From: Deinococcus sp. KSM4-11 | Lineage (GTDB): Bacteria > Deinococcota > Deinococci > Deinococcales > Deinococcaceae | Assembly: GCF_004801415.1 (NCBI RefSeq) | Contig: NZ_SSNX01000002.1 | Coordinates: 496,001 to 560,000, forward strand | Length of the DNA stretch: 64,000 nucleotides | Reading direction: 5' to 3' | Translations under genes and position numbers: made by a program | Part shown: one piece after another, positions 49,893 through 58,082 of the stretch | Layout of the letters: each line of letters starts with the position of its first letter | Numbering within the stretch: position 1 is the stretch's first letter | Notes under the pieces: model-generated | Database searches by the model: none | Told to the model about the DNA's origin: nothing | What the model saw: the letters and a program-made list of their open reading frames with translations, nothing else

Positions 49893-50848
49893 TGCCGGTG
49901 CTGCAGCCGGACTCGCGGATCTACGTGGCCGGGCACCGTGGCCTGGTGGGCGGAGCGATCCTCAGCCGCCTCCAGGCGGCCGGGCACACGAACCTCATCA
50001 CCCGCACCAGCCGCGAGCTGGATCTGCGTGACCAGGCCGCCGTGCGCGACTTCTTCGCCGCCGAGCGCCCTCAGTTCGTGTTCCTTGCGGCTGCGAAGGT
50101 GGGCGGGATTCTCGCGAACTCCACGTACCCCGCGCAGTTCCTGTTCGACAACCTGATGATCGCCGCGAACGTCATCAATGCCGCCCACGAACACGGCGTC
50201 ACCAAACTGCTGAACCTGGGATCCAGCTGCATCTACCCGCGTCTGGCCCCGCAGCCCCTGAAAGAAGAGTACCTGCTGACTGGCCCGCTGGAGGACACCA
50301 ACCGCGCATATGCCGTGGCGAAGATCGCCGCCATCGAACTGTGCGACTCCTACCGCACGCAGTACGGTGCGGACTTCATCTCGGGCATGCCAACCAACCT
50401 CTACGGCCCCGGCGACAACTTCGACCTGAAGGGCTCGCACGTGCTGCCCGCGCTGCTGCGCAAGATGATCGACGCCAAGGAAGCGGGGGCAAAGACCGTC
50501 GAGGTCTGGGGGTCGGGGACGCCCCTGCGTGAATTCCTGTACGTGGATGACCTCGCCGACGCCTGCCTGTTCCTGATGGAACGGGTGTCGGAGCCCGGCC
50601 CGATCAACATCGGCACCGGCGAGGATCTCACCATCCGCGACCTGGCGCACCTGATCGCGGATGTGGTCGGCTTCCAGGGTGATCTGGCGTTCGATGCCAG
50701 CAAGCCCGACGGTACGCCGCGCAAGTTGATGGACGTCTCCCGACTGGCGGCTCTGGGCTGGAGTGCCCACACCGGCCTGCGTGAGGGCCTGGAGAAGACC
50801 TACGCCTGGTATCTGGCCCACCGCGAGGAAGCGCTCACCACCCGCTGA
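49892..50848 (+). CDS. fcl: GDP-L-fucose synthase
   Basis: 318 residues; ATG at 49892 shares its A with the gmd stop (TGATG). IYVAGHRGLVGGAI for NADP, FLAAAKVGGI, LGSSCIYP with Ser111 and Cys113, YAVAK with Tyr140 and Lys144, NLYGPGDNF, REFLYVDDLADACLFLM. All catalytic residues of the epimerase/reductase are present, so it should make GDP-L-fucose. The pseudoenzyme at 26316-27032 is its relative. A hairpin follows at once. Confidence 0.95.
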   Translation: MPVLQPDSRIYVAGHRGLVGGAILSRLQAAGHTNLITRTSRELDLRDQAAVRDFFAAERPQFVFLAAAKVGGILANSTYPAQFLFDNLMIAANVINAAHEHGVTKLLNLGSSCIYPRLAPQPLKEEYLLTGPLEDTNRAYAVAKIAAIELCDSYRTQYGADFISGMPTNLYGPGDNFDLKGSHVLPALLRKMIDAKEAGAKTVEVWGSGTPLREFLYVDDLADACLFLMERVSEPGPINIGTGEDLTIRDLAHLIADVVGFQGDLAFDASKPDGTPRKLMDVSRLAALGWSAHTGLREGLEKTYAWYLAHREEALTTR

Positions 50849-50866
50849 CGCGCCACCGTTTCCCAG

Positions 50867-50898
50867 ACGCCCGGTCAGCGCCGGGCGTTCTGTCATTT
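50867..50898 (+). terminator. terminator hairpin after fcl
   Basis: 8-base perfect stem (50867-50874 with 50881-50888) and a 6-base loop followed by TCTGTCATTT, 18 bases after the fcl stop. Confidence 0.7.
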
Positions 50899-51177
50899 GT
50901 GGAGAGGCGACGGAATGAACCCACGGCGGAATGGTGCCTGAGCGCCGTATCACTCGGATCAGGAGTTCCCTATGGTTTATCTGGCCTGACGGGCCCGACT
51001 GCAACCCGTCGAGATCTCGCCGTTCGACCCACCTGTCGACTATGTCCGGATTGCCCTGTACCGCGGACAGACCTGTGCATCTCATGCTGCCAACGGGCAA
51101 AATCGCACCAGAACTCCGTGAAGCAGATCTGGTCAACGGTGCGCCTGCGGGCTGTCGAGGTGACCTGCTCGGATGGG

Positions 51178-51206
51178 TGTACATGTGGGCCGACATGAAC
51201 TACAAT
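51178..51206 (+). promoter_or_regulatory. promoter of the cold-shock gene
   Basis: TGTACA at 51178-51183 and TACAAT at 51201-51206 with a 17-base spacer. This predicts a transcript beginning near 51213 with a leader of about 85 bases, as expected for cold-shock genes whose leaders respond to temperature. The rest of the 50899-51177 gap shows no gene. Confidence 0.5.
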
Positions 51207-51296
51207 GCTCAGGTAGTTTTCCTTCACGACGCGAATCAGGCGGCGCCAGGTAACCACCCGGTGCCGCCCCGTCTATGGAAGACCAAGGAGTATAAG

Positions 51297-51557
51297 ATGG
51301 CTGCAGGGAAAGTGAAATGGTTCAACGCGGAAAAAGGATTCGGATTCATCGAGACGCCCGGGAGCCCGGACGTGTTCGCGCACTTCAGCGCAATCCAGAG
51401 CACCGGCTTCAAGAAGCTCAACGAAGGTGACGAAGTCGAATTCGACGTCGAACCCGGCGAACGTGGCAAAGGCCCCCAGGCCAAGAACATCGTGGTGACC
51501 AAAGCTGCGCCCATGGGCGAGAGCAGCCGTCCTGCGCGTCGCGACGACCGCTGGTAA
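51297..51557 (+). CDS. csp: cold-shock domain protein
   Basis: 86 residues; ATG at 51297 with AAGGAG upstream. A single cold-shock domain: [18 protein letters not shown] (RNP1 KGFGFIE) and DVFAHFSAI (RNP2), ending in a short basic tail (RPARRDDRW). It binds single-stranded RNA/DNA and acts as an RNA chaperone. Monocistronic, with its own promoter and terminator; unrelated to the sugar genes on either side. Confidence 0.95.
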   Translation: MAAGKVKWFNAEKGFGFIETPGSPDVFAHFSAIQSTGFKKLNEGDEVEFDVEPGERGKGPQAKNIVVTKAAPMGESSRPARRDDRW

Positions 51558-51573
51558 CAGCACACCTATTCAG

Positions 51574-51602
51574 GAAGGAGCCCTCGCGGGCTCCTTCTTT
51601 TT
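51574..51602 (+). terminator. Rho-independent terminator of the cold-shock gene
   Basis: Perfect 10-base stem (51574-51583 with 51588-51597), TCGC loop and a run of five T. It lies 17 bases after the stop. Confidence 0.92.
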
Positions 51603-51677
51603 ATGGTTCGTCTGGACTGACCTGCTGCAAAGGGCCAGGTCGACCGGCACCATCCTGAATCCCCGAGGACACTTCCT

Positions 51678-52178
51678 TCAGGCTCCGATCAGCGCTTCGA
51701 GTTGCCGGGTGGTGGCGTGGGCGCCCATGGTGCGGGCGGCGTCGAGGGCAGTGGCTCCCCCAGGGTCACGTGCGTGCACGTCTGCGCCACGCACGATCAA
51801 AACCTCTACCAGATCCGTCCGGTCAAACATCGCCGCCAGCATGAGCGCCGTGCGCCCGTTGCCGCCCCGCCCTTCCACGGCCGCGCCATGGTCGAGCAGC
51901 AGTTCCAGCATCTCGCGGTTCCCCTTGAACGCGGCCCCCTGCAGGGGCGTCTGGCCCTGGTCGTTGCCGACATCCGGGTCAGCCCCGCGTTCGAGCAGCA
52001 GGCGGGTCGTGTCGAGCAGGCCGTGGTAACTGGCAAGCATGACCAGCGAGTCGCCCTTCTCGTTGCGAAGGGTGGCCGGCACCCCTTGGTCGAGCAGGCC
52101 GCGTAGGGCGGCGGTGTCACCGCTCCGGACGTGGGTAAAGGCCGCCTGCAGCAGGGCCAGAATCGCGTCGTCATCCAT
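51678..52178 (-). CDS. ankyrin-repeat protein
   Basis: 166 residues. ATG at 52178 has GGAGG eight bases upstream; the open frame extends further up but is low-complexity there. Four ankyrin repeats with the usual signatures (GDSLVMLASYHGLLDTTRLL, GQTPLQGAAFKGNREMLELL, GRTALMLAAMFDRTDLVEVL, GATALDAARTMGAHATTRQL). No signal peptide. Cytosolic protein-binding module; in other bacteria such small proteins neighbour catalases, but none is here. Confidence 0.88.
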   Translation of the reverse strand: MDDDAILALLQAAFTHVRSGDTAALRGLLDQGVPATLRNEKGDSLVMLASYHGLLDTTRLLLERGADPDVGNDQGQTPLQGAAFKGNREMLELLLDHGAAVEGRGGNGRTALMLAAMFDRTDLVEVLIVRGADVHARDPGGATALDAARTMGAHATTRQLEALIGA

Positions 52179-52306
52179 ACCTGTGGCCTCCAGCACCTCA
52201 GGCGGGCGGAGCCGGCCAGTCGGTGATCCCTGTAAAGATACCGCTCGAGTCCCATCCTGCCGCGTCCTCAGACTGGACGGATCCAGAGTCAACGGTTTAC
52301 TCGTCC

Positions 52307-53209
52307 TCAGGAACTGGGCCGGGTGGAACGCCGCTTGGCTTCTGGCGTGGGATCGTCTGCTCCCACCGCCTGACGGGCCAGAGTCACCGCCCGCTCGAAG
52401 GCCAGCGGATTGCTGAAGCCGGCGTCGGCCGCCTGCAGGGGATAATCCCGCAACGCGGAGCGGCGCAGGCCACTGGGAGGCAAAAACGCCAGCCCGGCCC
52501 GCTGACACGACTGGAAGATCCGCAGGCGCAGCGCATCCTGCGAGTCGTAGGGGAAGATCCGGCGACCCGAGAAGGTCTCCAATTGCATCGGCCCGCCCTG
52601 CTGCGCGAGCATGTCGTCCAGGGCCCGCAGGGTCGGGTCGTCCAGGCGGGTGGCCGTACGGTGACGCAGCAGGGTGCCGCTTTCAGGCTGGTAGGCGCTC
52701 CAGCGGGCGGTCAGGATCTCCGTGACCTGCACGGCGTGGTGCGTCAGAAGCAGCAGCGCCGCCGTGAGGGCCGCGTCCTTCTGGGCGCGCGCCTCGGCGA
52801 TCAGCGCCTCGATGTCCGCCCGTGTGGGCAGCGGCGTCTTCCCAGTCTCGCCACTGGGAGCCGCGTAATCCAGCAGGGGATCGATGTACAGCAGGCCCTG
52901 GGCGCGCAGGTCACGGTAGAGGGTGCGCAGCGCGCTCAGGCGAGACACGACCGAGTTCGGCTTGGCGGGCGTTCCGTTCTCGTTGGTGGTCAGGGTACGC
53001 CGAAGCCACGGGTGGAAGTCGTCCGGGGGAACGAGCAGGTTGATGTGCTCGCTCTCGGCCGCGCGGAACACGCGCACAAGGTTCGCGCGGCGCTGCTTGG
53101 TCGCGCGCGCGCCGCCATGGGCAGTGAGGGTGTTGAGCAGGGTGTCGAGGTCGTAGCTTTTCAGGGCCTGCGTGAGTGTCAGGGCGACGGGGTCGGGCGT
53201 GGCAGTCAT
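52307..53209 (-). CDS. tyrosine-recombinase-like protein, probably inactive
   Basis: 300 residues; ATG at 53209 with GGAGGA upstream. The N-terminal part (LTQALKSYDLDTLLNTLTA, NSVVSRLSALRTLYRDLRAQ) resembles the SAM-like core-binding domain of XerC/D-type integrases, and the C-terminal part the catalytic fold. Key residues are missing: the box-I Arg position reads Val-Gln (160-161), the box-II His-x-x-Arg-His reads Ser-Gly-Leu-Arg-Arg (246-250), and no Tyr occurs after residue 256 where the nucleophile should be. It is likely a DNA-binding relic or regulator rather than a mobile-element integrase; no att-like repeats or cargo were seen. Confidence 0.6.
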   Translation of the reverse strand: MTATPDPVALTLTQALKSYDLDTLLNTLTAHGGARATKQRRANLVRVFRAAESEHINLLVPPDDFHPWLRRTLTTNENGTPAKPNSVVSRLSALRTLYRDLRAQGLLYIDPLLDYAAPSGETGKTPLPTRADIEALIAEARAQKDAALTAALLLLTHHAVQVTEILTARWSAYQPESGTLLRHRTATRLDDPTLRALDDMLAQQGGPMQLETFSGRRIFPYDSQDALRLRIFQSCQRAGLAFLPPSGLRRSALRDYPLQAADAGFSNPLAFERAVTLARQAVGADDPTPEAKRRSTRPSS

Positions 53210-53294
53210 GACGTCCTCCGTAGCCAGAGGATACACGACTGGATATGCAGGCGGTCAAGCTTCAACAGGCAAGGGCCTCACCCCGCGCCTCACC

Positions 53295-54149
53295 TCATGG
53301 CGCGGTCTCGAAGGCCCGTACCTGCTGGGTCTGCACCCCCAGGCCCTCAATGCCGAGCTTCATGACCTGGCCGGCGCGCAGGTACTCGGGCGGCGTGCAG
53401 CCCAGTCCTACGCCGTGCGGCGTGCCGGTGCTGATCACGTCGCCCGGGTGCAGGGTCATGAAGTCGCTGACGTAACTGACGATCTGCGCCACGGTGAAGA
53501 TCATGTTCGCAGTGGTGCCGTCCTGACGGCGCACCCCATCCAGGTCGAGCCACAGGCGCAGCGCCTGCGGATCCGGCACCTCGTCGCGCGTGACCAACCA
53601 TGGTCCCAGCGGCCCGAAGGTATCGCAGCCCTTGCCCTTGTCCCACGTGCCGCCCCGCTCGATCTGGAATTCGCGTTCCGAGAGGTCGTTGATCACGCAG
53701 TATCCCGCCACGAAGTCCAGGGCCTGGGCCTCCGTGACGTGCTTGGCCGCGCGGCCGATCACCACGCCCAGTTCGACCTCCCAGTCGCTCTTGACGCTGC
53801 CGCGCGGCAGGATCACGTCGTCGTCCGGCCCCTGGATGCTGCTGGTCGCCTTCATGAACAGGATCGGTTCGGCAGGGTAGGGAGCCCCGGTCTCGTCGGC
53901 ATGGTCGCGGTAATTCAGGCCGATGCACACGAACTTCCCCACGCCCGCCACGCACGGTCCCAGGCGGCCCGGCGTGGCCACGACCGGCAACGTGTCCGGA
54001 TCGAGCGCCCGCAGCCACGCCAGGGTGGCGTCGTCCAGGGTGCCCGGTCCGAGATCCGGGATCAGGGAAGACAGGTCGCGGAGCTGTCCGCCGGCATCGA
54101 GCAGTCCCGGCCGTTCGTGGCCCGCCTCGCCGTAGCGCAGCAGTTTCAT
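53295..54149 (-). CDS. fumarylacetoacetate hydrolase family protein, likely 2,4-diketo-3-deoxy-L-fuconate hydrolase
   Basis: 284 residues; ATG at 54149. FAH fold: GKFVCIGLNYRDHADETG, EPILFMKATSS, DWEVELGVVIGR with the metal-binding Glu pair, GYCVINDLSEREFQ and STGTPHGVGLG. In the non-phosphorylating fucose route a FAH enzyme cleaves 2,4-diketo-3-deoxy-L-fuconate to pyruvate and L-lactate. The assignment rests on its place beside the other pathway genes. A 133-base gap separates it from the SDR gene, so it may be the distal gene of the operon or have its own promoter. Confidence 0.8.
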   Translation of the reverse strand: MKLLRYGEAGHERPGLLDAGGQLRDLSSLIPDLGPGTLDDATLAWLRALDPDTLPVVATPGRLGPCVAGVGKFVCIGLNYRDHADETGAPYPAEPILFMKATSSIQGPDDDVILPRGSVKSDWEVELGVVIGRAAKHVTEAQALDFVAGYCVINDLSEREFQIERGGTWDKGKGCDTFGPLGPWLVTRDEVPDPQALRLWLDLDGVRRQDGTTANMIFTVAQIVSYVSDFMTLHPGDVISTGTPHGVGLGCTPPEYLRAGQVMKLGIEGLGVQTQQVRAFETAP

Positions 54150-54282
54150 GCGGCTCCCGATGAACCGGCTTCGGAGACACTTGAACCTCCGAGCGGCTGC
54201 GGGCAGGGAACCATACCGGCTTCGCGGAATGAAACCGCAAGTGGCATGTTCCCGGTTGTGGCGCCGTCAAGCAGAGTCCGTA

Positions 54283-55035
54283 TCAGTTCGACCACCCCCC
54301 GTCGATCACGTGAACCTGCCCGGTCGTGAACGCGGACTCGTCACTCAGCAGGTACGCCGCGAGCGCCGCGACCTCACCTGGCGTGCCGACCCGGCCCATC
54401 GGCTGCCGGGCCACGAATTCGGCCTCGACGACCTCGCGGGCCACGCCGCGCGCCTGCGACTGCTCATCCACGCGCCCGCGCCACGACGGCGAATCCACGG
54501 TGCCGGGGCAGATGGCGTTGGCGCGCACGCCGCGCGTCACGTAGTCGGCGGCGACGGCCTTGGTCATGCCGATCAGGGCCGCCTTGGTCGCGCCGTACGC
54601 GAAGCGGTTCGGGGCGCCCTTCACGCTGGAGACCACGCTGGCGATGTTCACGACGCTGCCCCCCTGCGCGAGCAGCAGCGGCACGGCGGCGCGGGTGGTG
54701 TGGTAGGCGGCGTCCACGTTCAGCGTGAAGGCGCGGCGCCACTCGGGTTCATCGCAGGCCAGGATGTCCCCGTGGGGCACCATCCCGGCGCAGTTCACCA
54801 GCCCCTGGAGGGCATCCAGGCCTCCGATCAGCGTGCGGATGGCCGCGCCGTCGGTCACGTCCAGCGCTTCCAGGCGGCCCGGCAGGCCGTCCAGGAGCCC
54901 GTGCCGCAGGTCCGTGGCGATCAGATCCGCGCCCTCGGCGGCCAGCCGCTCGGCGATGGCGCGGCCGATGCCCTGGCCCGCCGCCGTCACGAGAATGGTT
55001 TTTCCGGTCAGTCGTTTCATGGATGGCTCGGTCAT
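54283..55035 (-). CDS. short-chain dehydrogenase, likely 2-keto-3-deoxy-L-fuconate dehydrogenase
   Basis: 250 residues. ATG at 55035 follows AAAGGAG closely; ATG at 55059 (ATGA overlap with the upstream gene) and 55020 are alternatives. Classical SDR: LTGKTILVTAAGQGIGRAIA, NCAGMVPHGDIL, IASVVSS (Ser) and YGATKAALIGMTK (Tyr/Lys), RANAICPGTVDSPS. The TAAGQGIGRA opening and CPGTVDSPS are typical of 2-keto-3-deoxy-L-fuconate dehydrogenases. It would oxidise the dehydratase product to the 2,4-diketo acid split by the FAH enzyme. Confidence 0.85.
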   Translation of the reverse strand: MTEPSMKRLTGKTILVTAAGQGIGRAIAERLAAEGADLIATDLRHGLLDGLPGRLEALDVTDGAAIRTLIGGLDALQGLVNCAGMVPHGDILACDEPEWRRAFTLNVDAAYHTTRAAVPLLLAQGGSVVNIASVVSSVKGAPNRFAYGATKAALIGMTKAVAADYVTRGVRANAICPGTVDSPSWRGRVDEQSQARGVAREVVEAEFVARQPMGRVGTPGEVAALAAYLLSDESAFTTGQVHVIDGGWSN

Positions 55036-55055
55036 GGGCTCCTTTGAAGGGCGGG

Positions 55056-56051
55056 TCATCGGGCGCTCGCCGTCGGGGGTCGGGGCAGGGGGGCGGCCGG
55101 ATCGATCAGGCCCTGGGCGCGCAACTCCGTCCACAGGGCCCCGGGCACGGCGGTCTGGAGTGCCGCCACGTTCTGCAGGATCCGCTCCGGATGGTGATCC
55201 GCGACCAGCACTGACGCCACCGCCGGATGCCCGTAGACGAACTGGAGGGCCGCGGTGGTCAACGGCACGCCGTGCGCCGCGCAGACCTCCTGGAGCCGTA
55301 GCGCGCGCTCCAGCACGCCCTCTGGCGCGGCCGCGTAGTTGTAGTTCGCGCCGGGTCGGGGGTTGGCGAGCAGGCCGGAGTTGAACACCCCGCCGATCAC
55401 CACCCGCGCGCCGCGCCGCGCACACTCGTCCATGAACGGCAGCGACTCCTGTTCCAGCAGCGTGTAGCGGCCCGCCAGCAGGAAGGTGTCGAAGTCCCCG
55501 GCGCGCACCAGTTCCAGCGGCAGCTGCCACTCGTTCATGCCCGCCCCGAAGCCCCGGATGGCGCCCTGGTCGCGCAGGTCCACCAGCGCCCGGTGCGCGC
55601 CGGCCATCAGCTCGCGCACGCCCACCCCGACCACGTCCGGATCGTGGATGAACAGCACGTCGATGTGAGCCACACCCATACGCTCCAGACTCTCCTCGTA
55701 CGAGCGCATCACGCCGTCGTACGAATAGTCGTACACGACGTTTCTGGGCGTGTTCACCTCGAAGGCCCCGATCTGGCTGGCGTGGGGTGGGACGTCCTCG
55801 CGCAGCAGGCGGCCCACCTTGCTCGACAGCTGCCAGCCGTTCTTGTCACGCAGGAACGCACCGAGGCGCTCCTCGGCCAGCCCGCGGCCGTACCACGGAG
55901 CCGTGTCGTAGTAGCGCAGGCCGGCGTCCCACGCGGCCTGGAAGACCTGCTCCGCCTCGGCGTCGCTCACGGCGCGGCGCAGGTTGCCCTGCGTGCCGGT
56001 GCCCAGGCCCAGGGGGGGCAGGTGGAGGGGGAACGTGGCGGGTTCAGTCAT
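55056..56051 (-). CDS. aldo/keto reductase, likely L-fucose (D-threo-aldose) 1-dehydrogenase
   Basis: 331 residues; ATG at 56051. AKR barrel with the tetrad visible: YYDTAPWYGRGLAEERLG (Asp, Tyr), LSSKVGRLL (Lys) and IDVLFIHDPD (His). The sequence pattern, including RNVVYDYSYDGVMRSYEESLERMG and NPRPGANYNY, is that of D-threo-aldose 1-dehydrogenases acting on L-fucose. It oxidises the sugar to the lactone opened by the amidohydrolase of this operon. Confidence 0.85.
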   Translation of the reverse strand: MTEPATFPLHLPPLGLGTGTQGNLRRAVSDAEAEQVFQAAWDAGLRYYDTAPWYGRGLAEERLGAFLRDKNGWQLSSKVGRLLREDVPPHASQIGAFEVNTPRNVVYDYSYDGVMRSYEESLERMGVAHIDVLFIHDPDVVGVGVRELMAGAHRALVDLRDQGAIRGFGAGMNEWQLPLELVRAGDFDTFLLAGRYTLLEQESLPFMDECARRGARVVIGGVFNSGLLANPRPGANYNYAAAPEGVLERALRLQEVCAAHGVPLTTAALQFVYGHPAVASVLVADHHPERILQNVAALQTAVPGALWTELRAQGLIDPAAPLPRPPTASAR

Positions 56052-56060
56052 GGGTGTCCT

Positions 56061-56384
56061 TCATTCGAGGAGAAACACGGGCGTCATGGTCGACCACCAC
56101 TCGCCGGGCCGGGCGCCCGGCACGGGTTCCTGACAGGGATCGGTGTGGGTCCACCACTCGCGCGTCTTCGGATCGCGGGCAATCTCGGCCTGCGCTTCCT
56201 CCCACGAGTTCCCGTGGAATTCCAGGTACGAGAACAGCGTGTCGCCATGCAGGAAGATCGAGTAGTTGCTCACCCCCACGCGCCTCAGGGTCGCCATGAC
56301 CTCCGGCCACGGGTTCGCGTGCAGGCGCAGGTACTCGTCACGGTGCTCGGGTCTCAGGCGGATGACGCTGGCGATTCGCTGCAT
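56061..56384 (-). CDS. L-rhamnose/L-fucose mutarotase family protein
   Basis: 107 residues from ATG at 56384; GTG at 56405, in a GTGA overlap with the dehydratase stop, would add seven residues. Matches the RhaM/YiiL-type mutarotases (PF05336): MQRIASVIRLRPEHRDEYLRL, NYSIFLHGDTLFSYLEF and the Trp-rich WWTHTDPCQEPV segment with active-site His/Trp. It speeds alpha/beta anomer exchange of the 6-deoxysugar before oxidation. A homologous protein occurs in the Campylobacter jejuni fucose locus. Confidence 0.9.
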   Translation of the reverse strand: MQRIASVIRLRPEHRDEYLRLHANPWPEVMATLRRVGVSNYSIFLHGDTLFSYLEFHGNSWEEAQAEIARDPKTREWWTHTDPCQEPVPGARPGEWWSTMTPVFLLE

Positions 56385-56401
56385 GGCCGGAACCGGCGCT
56401 G

Positions 56402-57592
56402 TCACGCCAGCGGCAGGCACGCCGGCCCGCTCGGCTCGAAGGTCTTGTACGTCAGCACGAACTCCTGGTGGCCGAGTTCCTCGCTGACACTCTGACGACC
56501 GCTCGCCACGGCCTCGACCAGATCGACGATCTCCTGCGAGACCTGCGGCAGGGTGGCCCCGCCCTCCAGGATCTTGCCCGCGTTCACGTCCATGTCCTCG
56601 CTCATGCGTCGGTAGGTCTCGGGGTTCGCGCAGACCTTGATAACCGGACTGATGGCGCTGCCCACCACGCTGCCCCGCCCGGTCGTGAACAGGATCAGGT
56701 GCGCGCCCGAGGCGATCATCTCGATGTTCTCGGCGGTGTCGTTGATGTTCGGGAAGCCGAAGCGCACCTCGCCGTCCGGGATGACGTCCATCAGGTACAG
56801 GCCCGGCGCGGGCGCCCGCTCGCCGGGACGGATCAGACCGTGGATGGGGCCCAGACCGCTTTTCGCATACGCCCCCAGCGACTTCTCCTCCTGGGTGGTC
56901 AGGCCGCCGTCGGCGTTGCCCGGCGCGAAGCTGCCGTGCCCGAGCGTGGTGTAGTACCGCGCCGCCTTGTGCACCGAGTCGACCAGCGCCTGCCCCAGCT
57001 CCGGCGTGATCGCGCGGCCCGCCATGTGGTGCTCGCAGCCGATCAACTCGCCCGTCTCCTCGAAGATGCAGGTCGCGCCCCGCTCCACCATGGTGTCGAA
57101 GGCCCCGCCGACCGCCGGGTTGGCACTCATGCCGCTGGTGCCGTCTGACCCGCCGCACACCGTGCCGACGATCAGCTCCGACCAGTCGAGCGGCACCTGC
57201 GGCACACGGTCGAGTGCCGTCCGGGCCTCACGGATCCACGCCACGCCCTCGCGGGTGGTCGAGCGGGTGCCGCCGCGCTCCTGGATCACCAGCGTCTGCA
57301 CCGGGCGGCCCGAGGCGCGCACGGCGTCCTCCAGCCGGTGGCGGTTGAAGCCCTCGCAGCCCAGCGAGACCAGCAGCACGCCGCCCACGTTCGTGTGGGT
57401 GCACAGCTGTTCCATCAGGCCCTGCGCGTAGGCGTTGGGGTAGCAGCCGGAGAAGCCGATCAGCTGCACGTCGTGCCCCCGCGCCTGCACGCTGATCTCG
57501 CGGGCGACGTGGTGCGCGCACTCGACCAGATACCCGACCAGGATGACGTTGCGGATGCCCTTGCGGCCGTCCTGGCGCAGGTAGCCCTTCAC
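56402..57592 (-). CDS. UxaA-type dehydratase, large subunit (altronate/fuconate dehydratase)
   Basis: 396 residues; GTG at 57592, in a GTGA overlap with the small ORF upstream. It begins GYLRQDGRKGIRNVILVGY, the start of the UxaA C-terminal domain, and carries its cysteine and metal motifs: FSGCYPN, SLGCEGFNRH, GTVCGGSDGTSGMSANPAVG, GCEHHMAGR and FTTGRGSVVG. Together with the SAF-domain subunit at 57735-58082 it makes the split dehydratase also known from C. jejuni fucose use. The proposed reaction is L-fuconate to 2-keto-3-deoxy-L-fuconate; altronate-like acids cannot be excluded. Confidence 0.88.
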   Translation of the reverse strand: MKGYLRQDGRKGIRNVILVGYLVECAHHVAREISVQARGHDVQLIGFSGCYPNAYAQGLMEQLCTHTNVGGVLLVSLGCEGFNRHRLEDAVRASGRPVQTLVIQERGGTRSTTREGVAWIREARTALDRVPQVPLDWSELIVGTVCGGSDGTSGMSANPAVGGAFDTMVERGATCIFEETGELIGCEHHMAGRAITPELGQALVDSVHKAARYYTTLGHGSFAPGNADGGLTTQEEKSLGAYAKSGLGPIHGLIRPGERAPAPGLYLMDVIPDGEVRFGFPNINDTAENIEMIASGAHLILFTTGRGSVVGSAISPVIKVCANPETYRRMSEDMDVNAGKILEGGATLPQVSQEIVDLVEAVASGRQSVSEELGHQEFVLTYKTFEPSGPACLPLA

Positions 57593-57738
57593 GGGCGTAC
57601 CGCCGGCAGCGTGAGCCGGGAACCGGGCGCTCCGAGCGGCGGGCGCGGCGCGGCCGAGGAGGCGATCCAGGAACTGCGGGATGAGGCAACAATCGGCGCT
57701 GTCCCGGTGGTCGCCGCACGAAACGGGGAATAGGTCAT
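57589..57738 (-). CDS. possible 49-residue protein between the dehydratase subunits
   Basis: ATG at 57738 lies in an ATGA overlap with the stop of the small subunit, and the TGA at 57591-57589 overlaps the GTG start of the large subunit. The protein is Ser/Ala/Pro-rich (for example APIVASSRSSWIASSAAP) with no known motif. Either it is a real small protein, or its translation only carries ribosomes from one subunit gene to the next. No strong ribosome site was seen. Confidence 0.35.
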   Translation of the reverse strand: MTYSPFRAATTGTAPIVASSRSSWIASSAAPRPPLGAPGSRLTLPAVRP

Positions 57739-58082
57739 ACGTGGTCCTCTGTGGGTGGGGGGTCGTCCGTGGGGCCGGTCGTCACGAAGTCATTGCCAGA
57801 GTCGAGGGTGTACGTGTGCAGGTAGTCACTCTGAAGGTTGTGCAGGTGCACGTGCTCGCCCGCCTGCGCGGTGTGGGTCATGGAGCCGATGGGCGCGCCG
57901 TAGCGGAAGACCCGGTCGCCTGCCCGCAGGTCGGTGCGCGCGAGCTTGTGACCCAGCGCGACCGAGGTGCGAACCAGCAGCGGTGTCCCCGCCACGTCCA
58001 CAGTCTCACCCGCCTGGATGGCCCGGCACGCCACCACGATGGTGTCGTCCGGGTGGAGCAGCAGTACGGCGTGCGCGGTCAT
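57735..58082 (-). CDS. UxaA-type dehydratase, small subunit (SAF domain)
   Basis: 115 residues; ATG at 58082 overlaps the lactonase stop (ATGA). A single SAF domain: DTIVVACRAIQAGETV, VALGHKLARTDLRAGDRVFRYGAPIGSMTHTAQAGEHVHLHNL. This is the UxaA N-terminal domain (PF08666) encoded separately. It contributes substrate binding to the large subunit. Confidence 0.9.
   Translation of the reverse strand: MTAHAVLLLHPDDTIVVACRAIQAGETVDVAGTPLLVRTSVALGHKLARTDLRAGDRVFRYGAPIGSMTHTAQAGEHVHLHNLQSDYLHTYTLDSGNDFVTTGPTDDPPPTEDHV

Noticed and set aside
52307..53209. An integrase marking a genomic island or prophage
   Set aside because: Catalytic residues are missing, no tRNA or att-like direct repeats flank it, and neighbouring genes are ordinary metabolic ones.
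57338..57733. Plus-strand frame with a protein-like C-terminus over the dehydratase gene
   Set aside because: Lies antisense to UxaA family motifs; no ribosome site. The apparent helix is explained by complementary codons.
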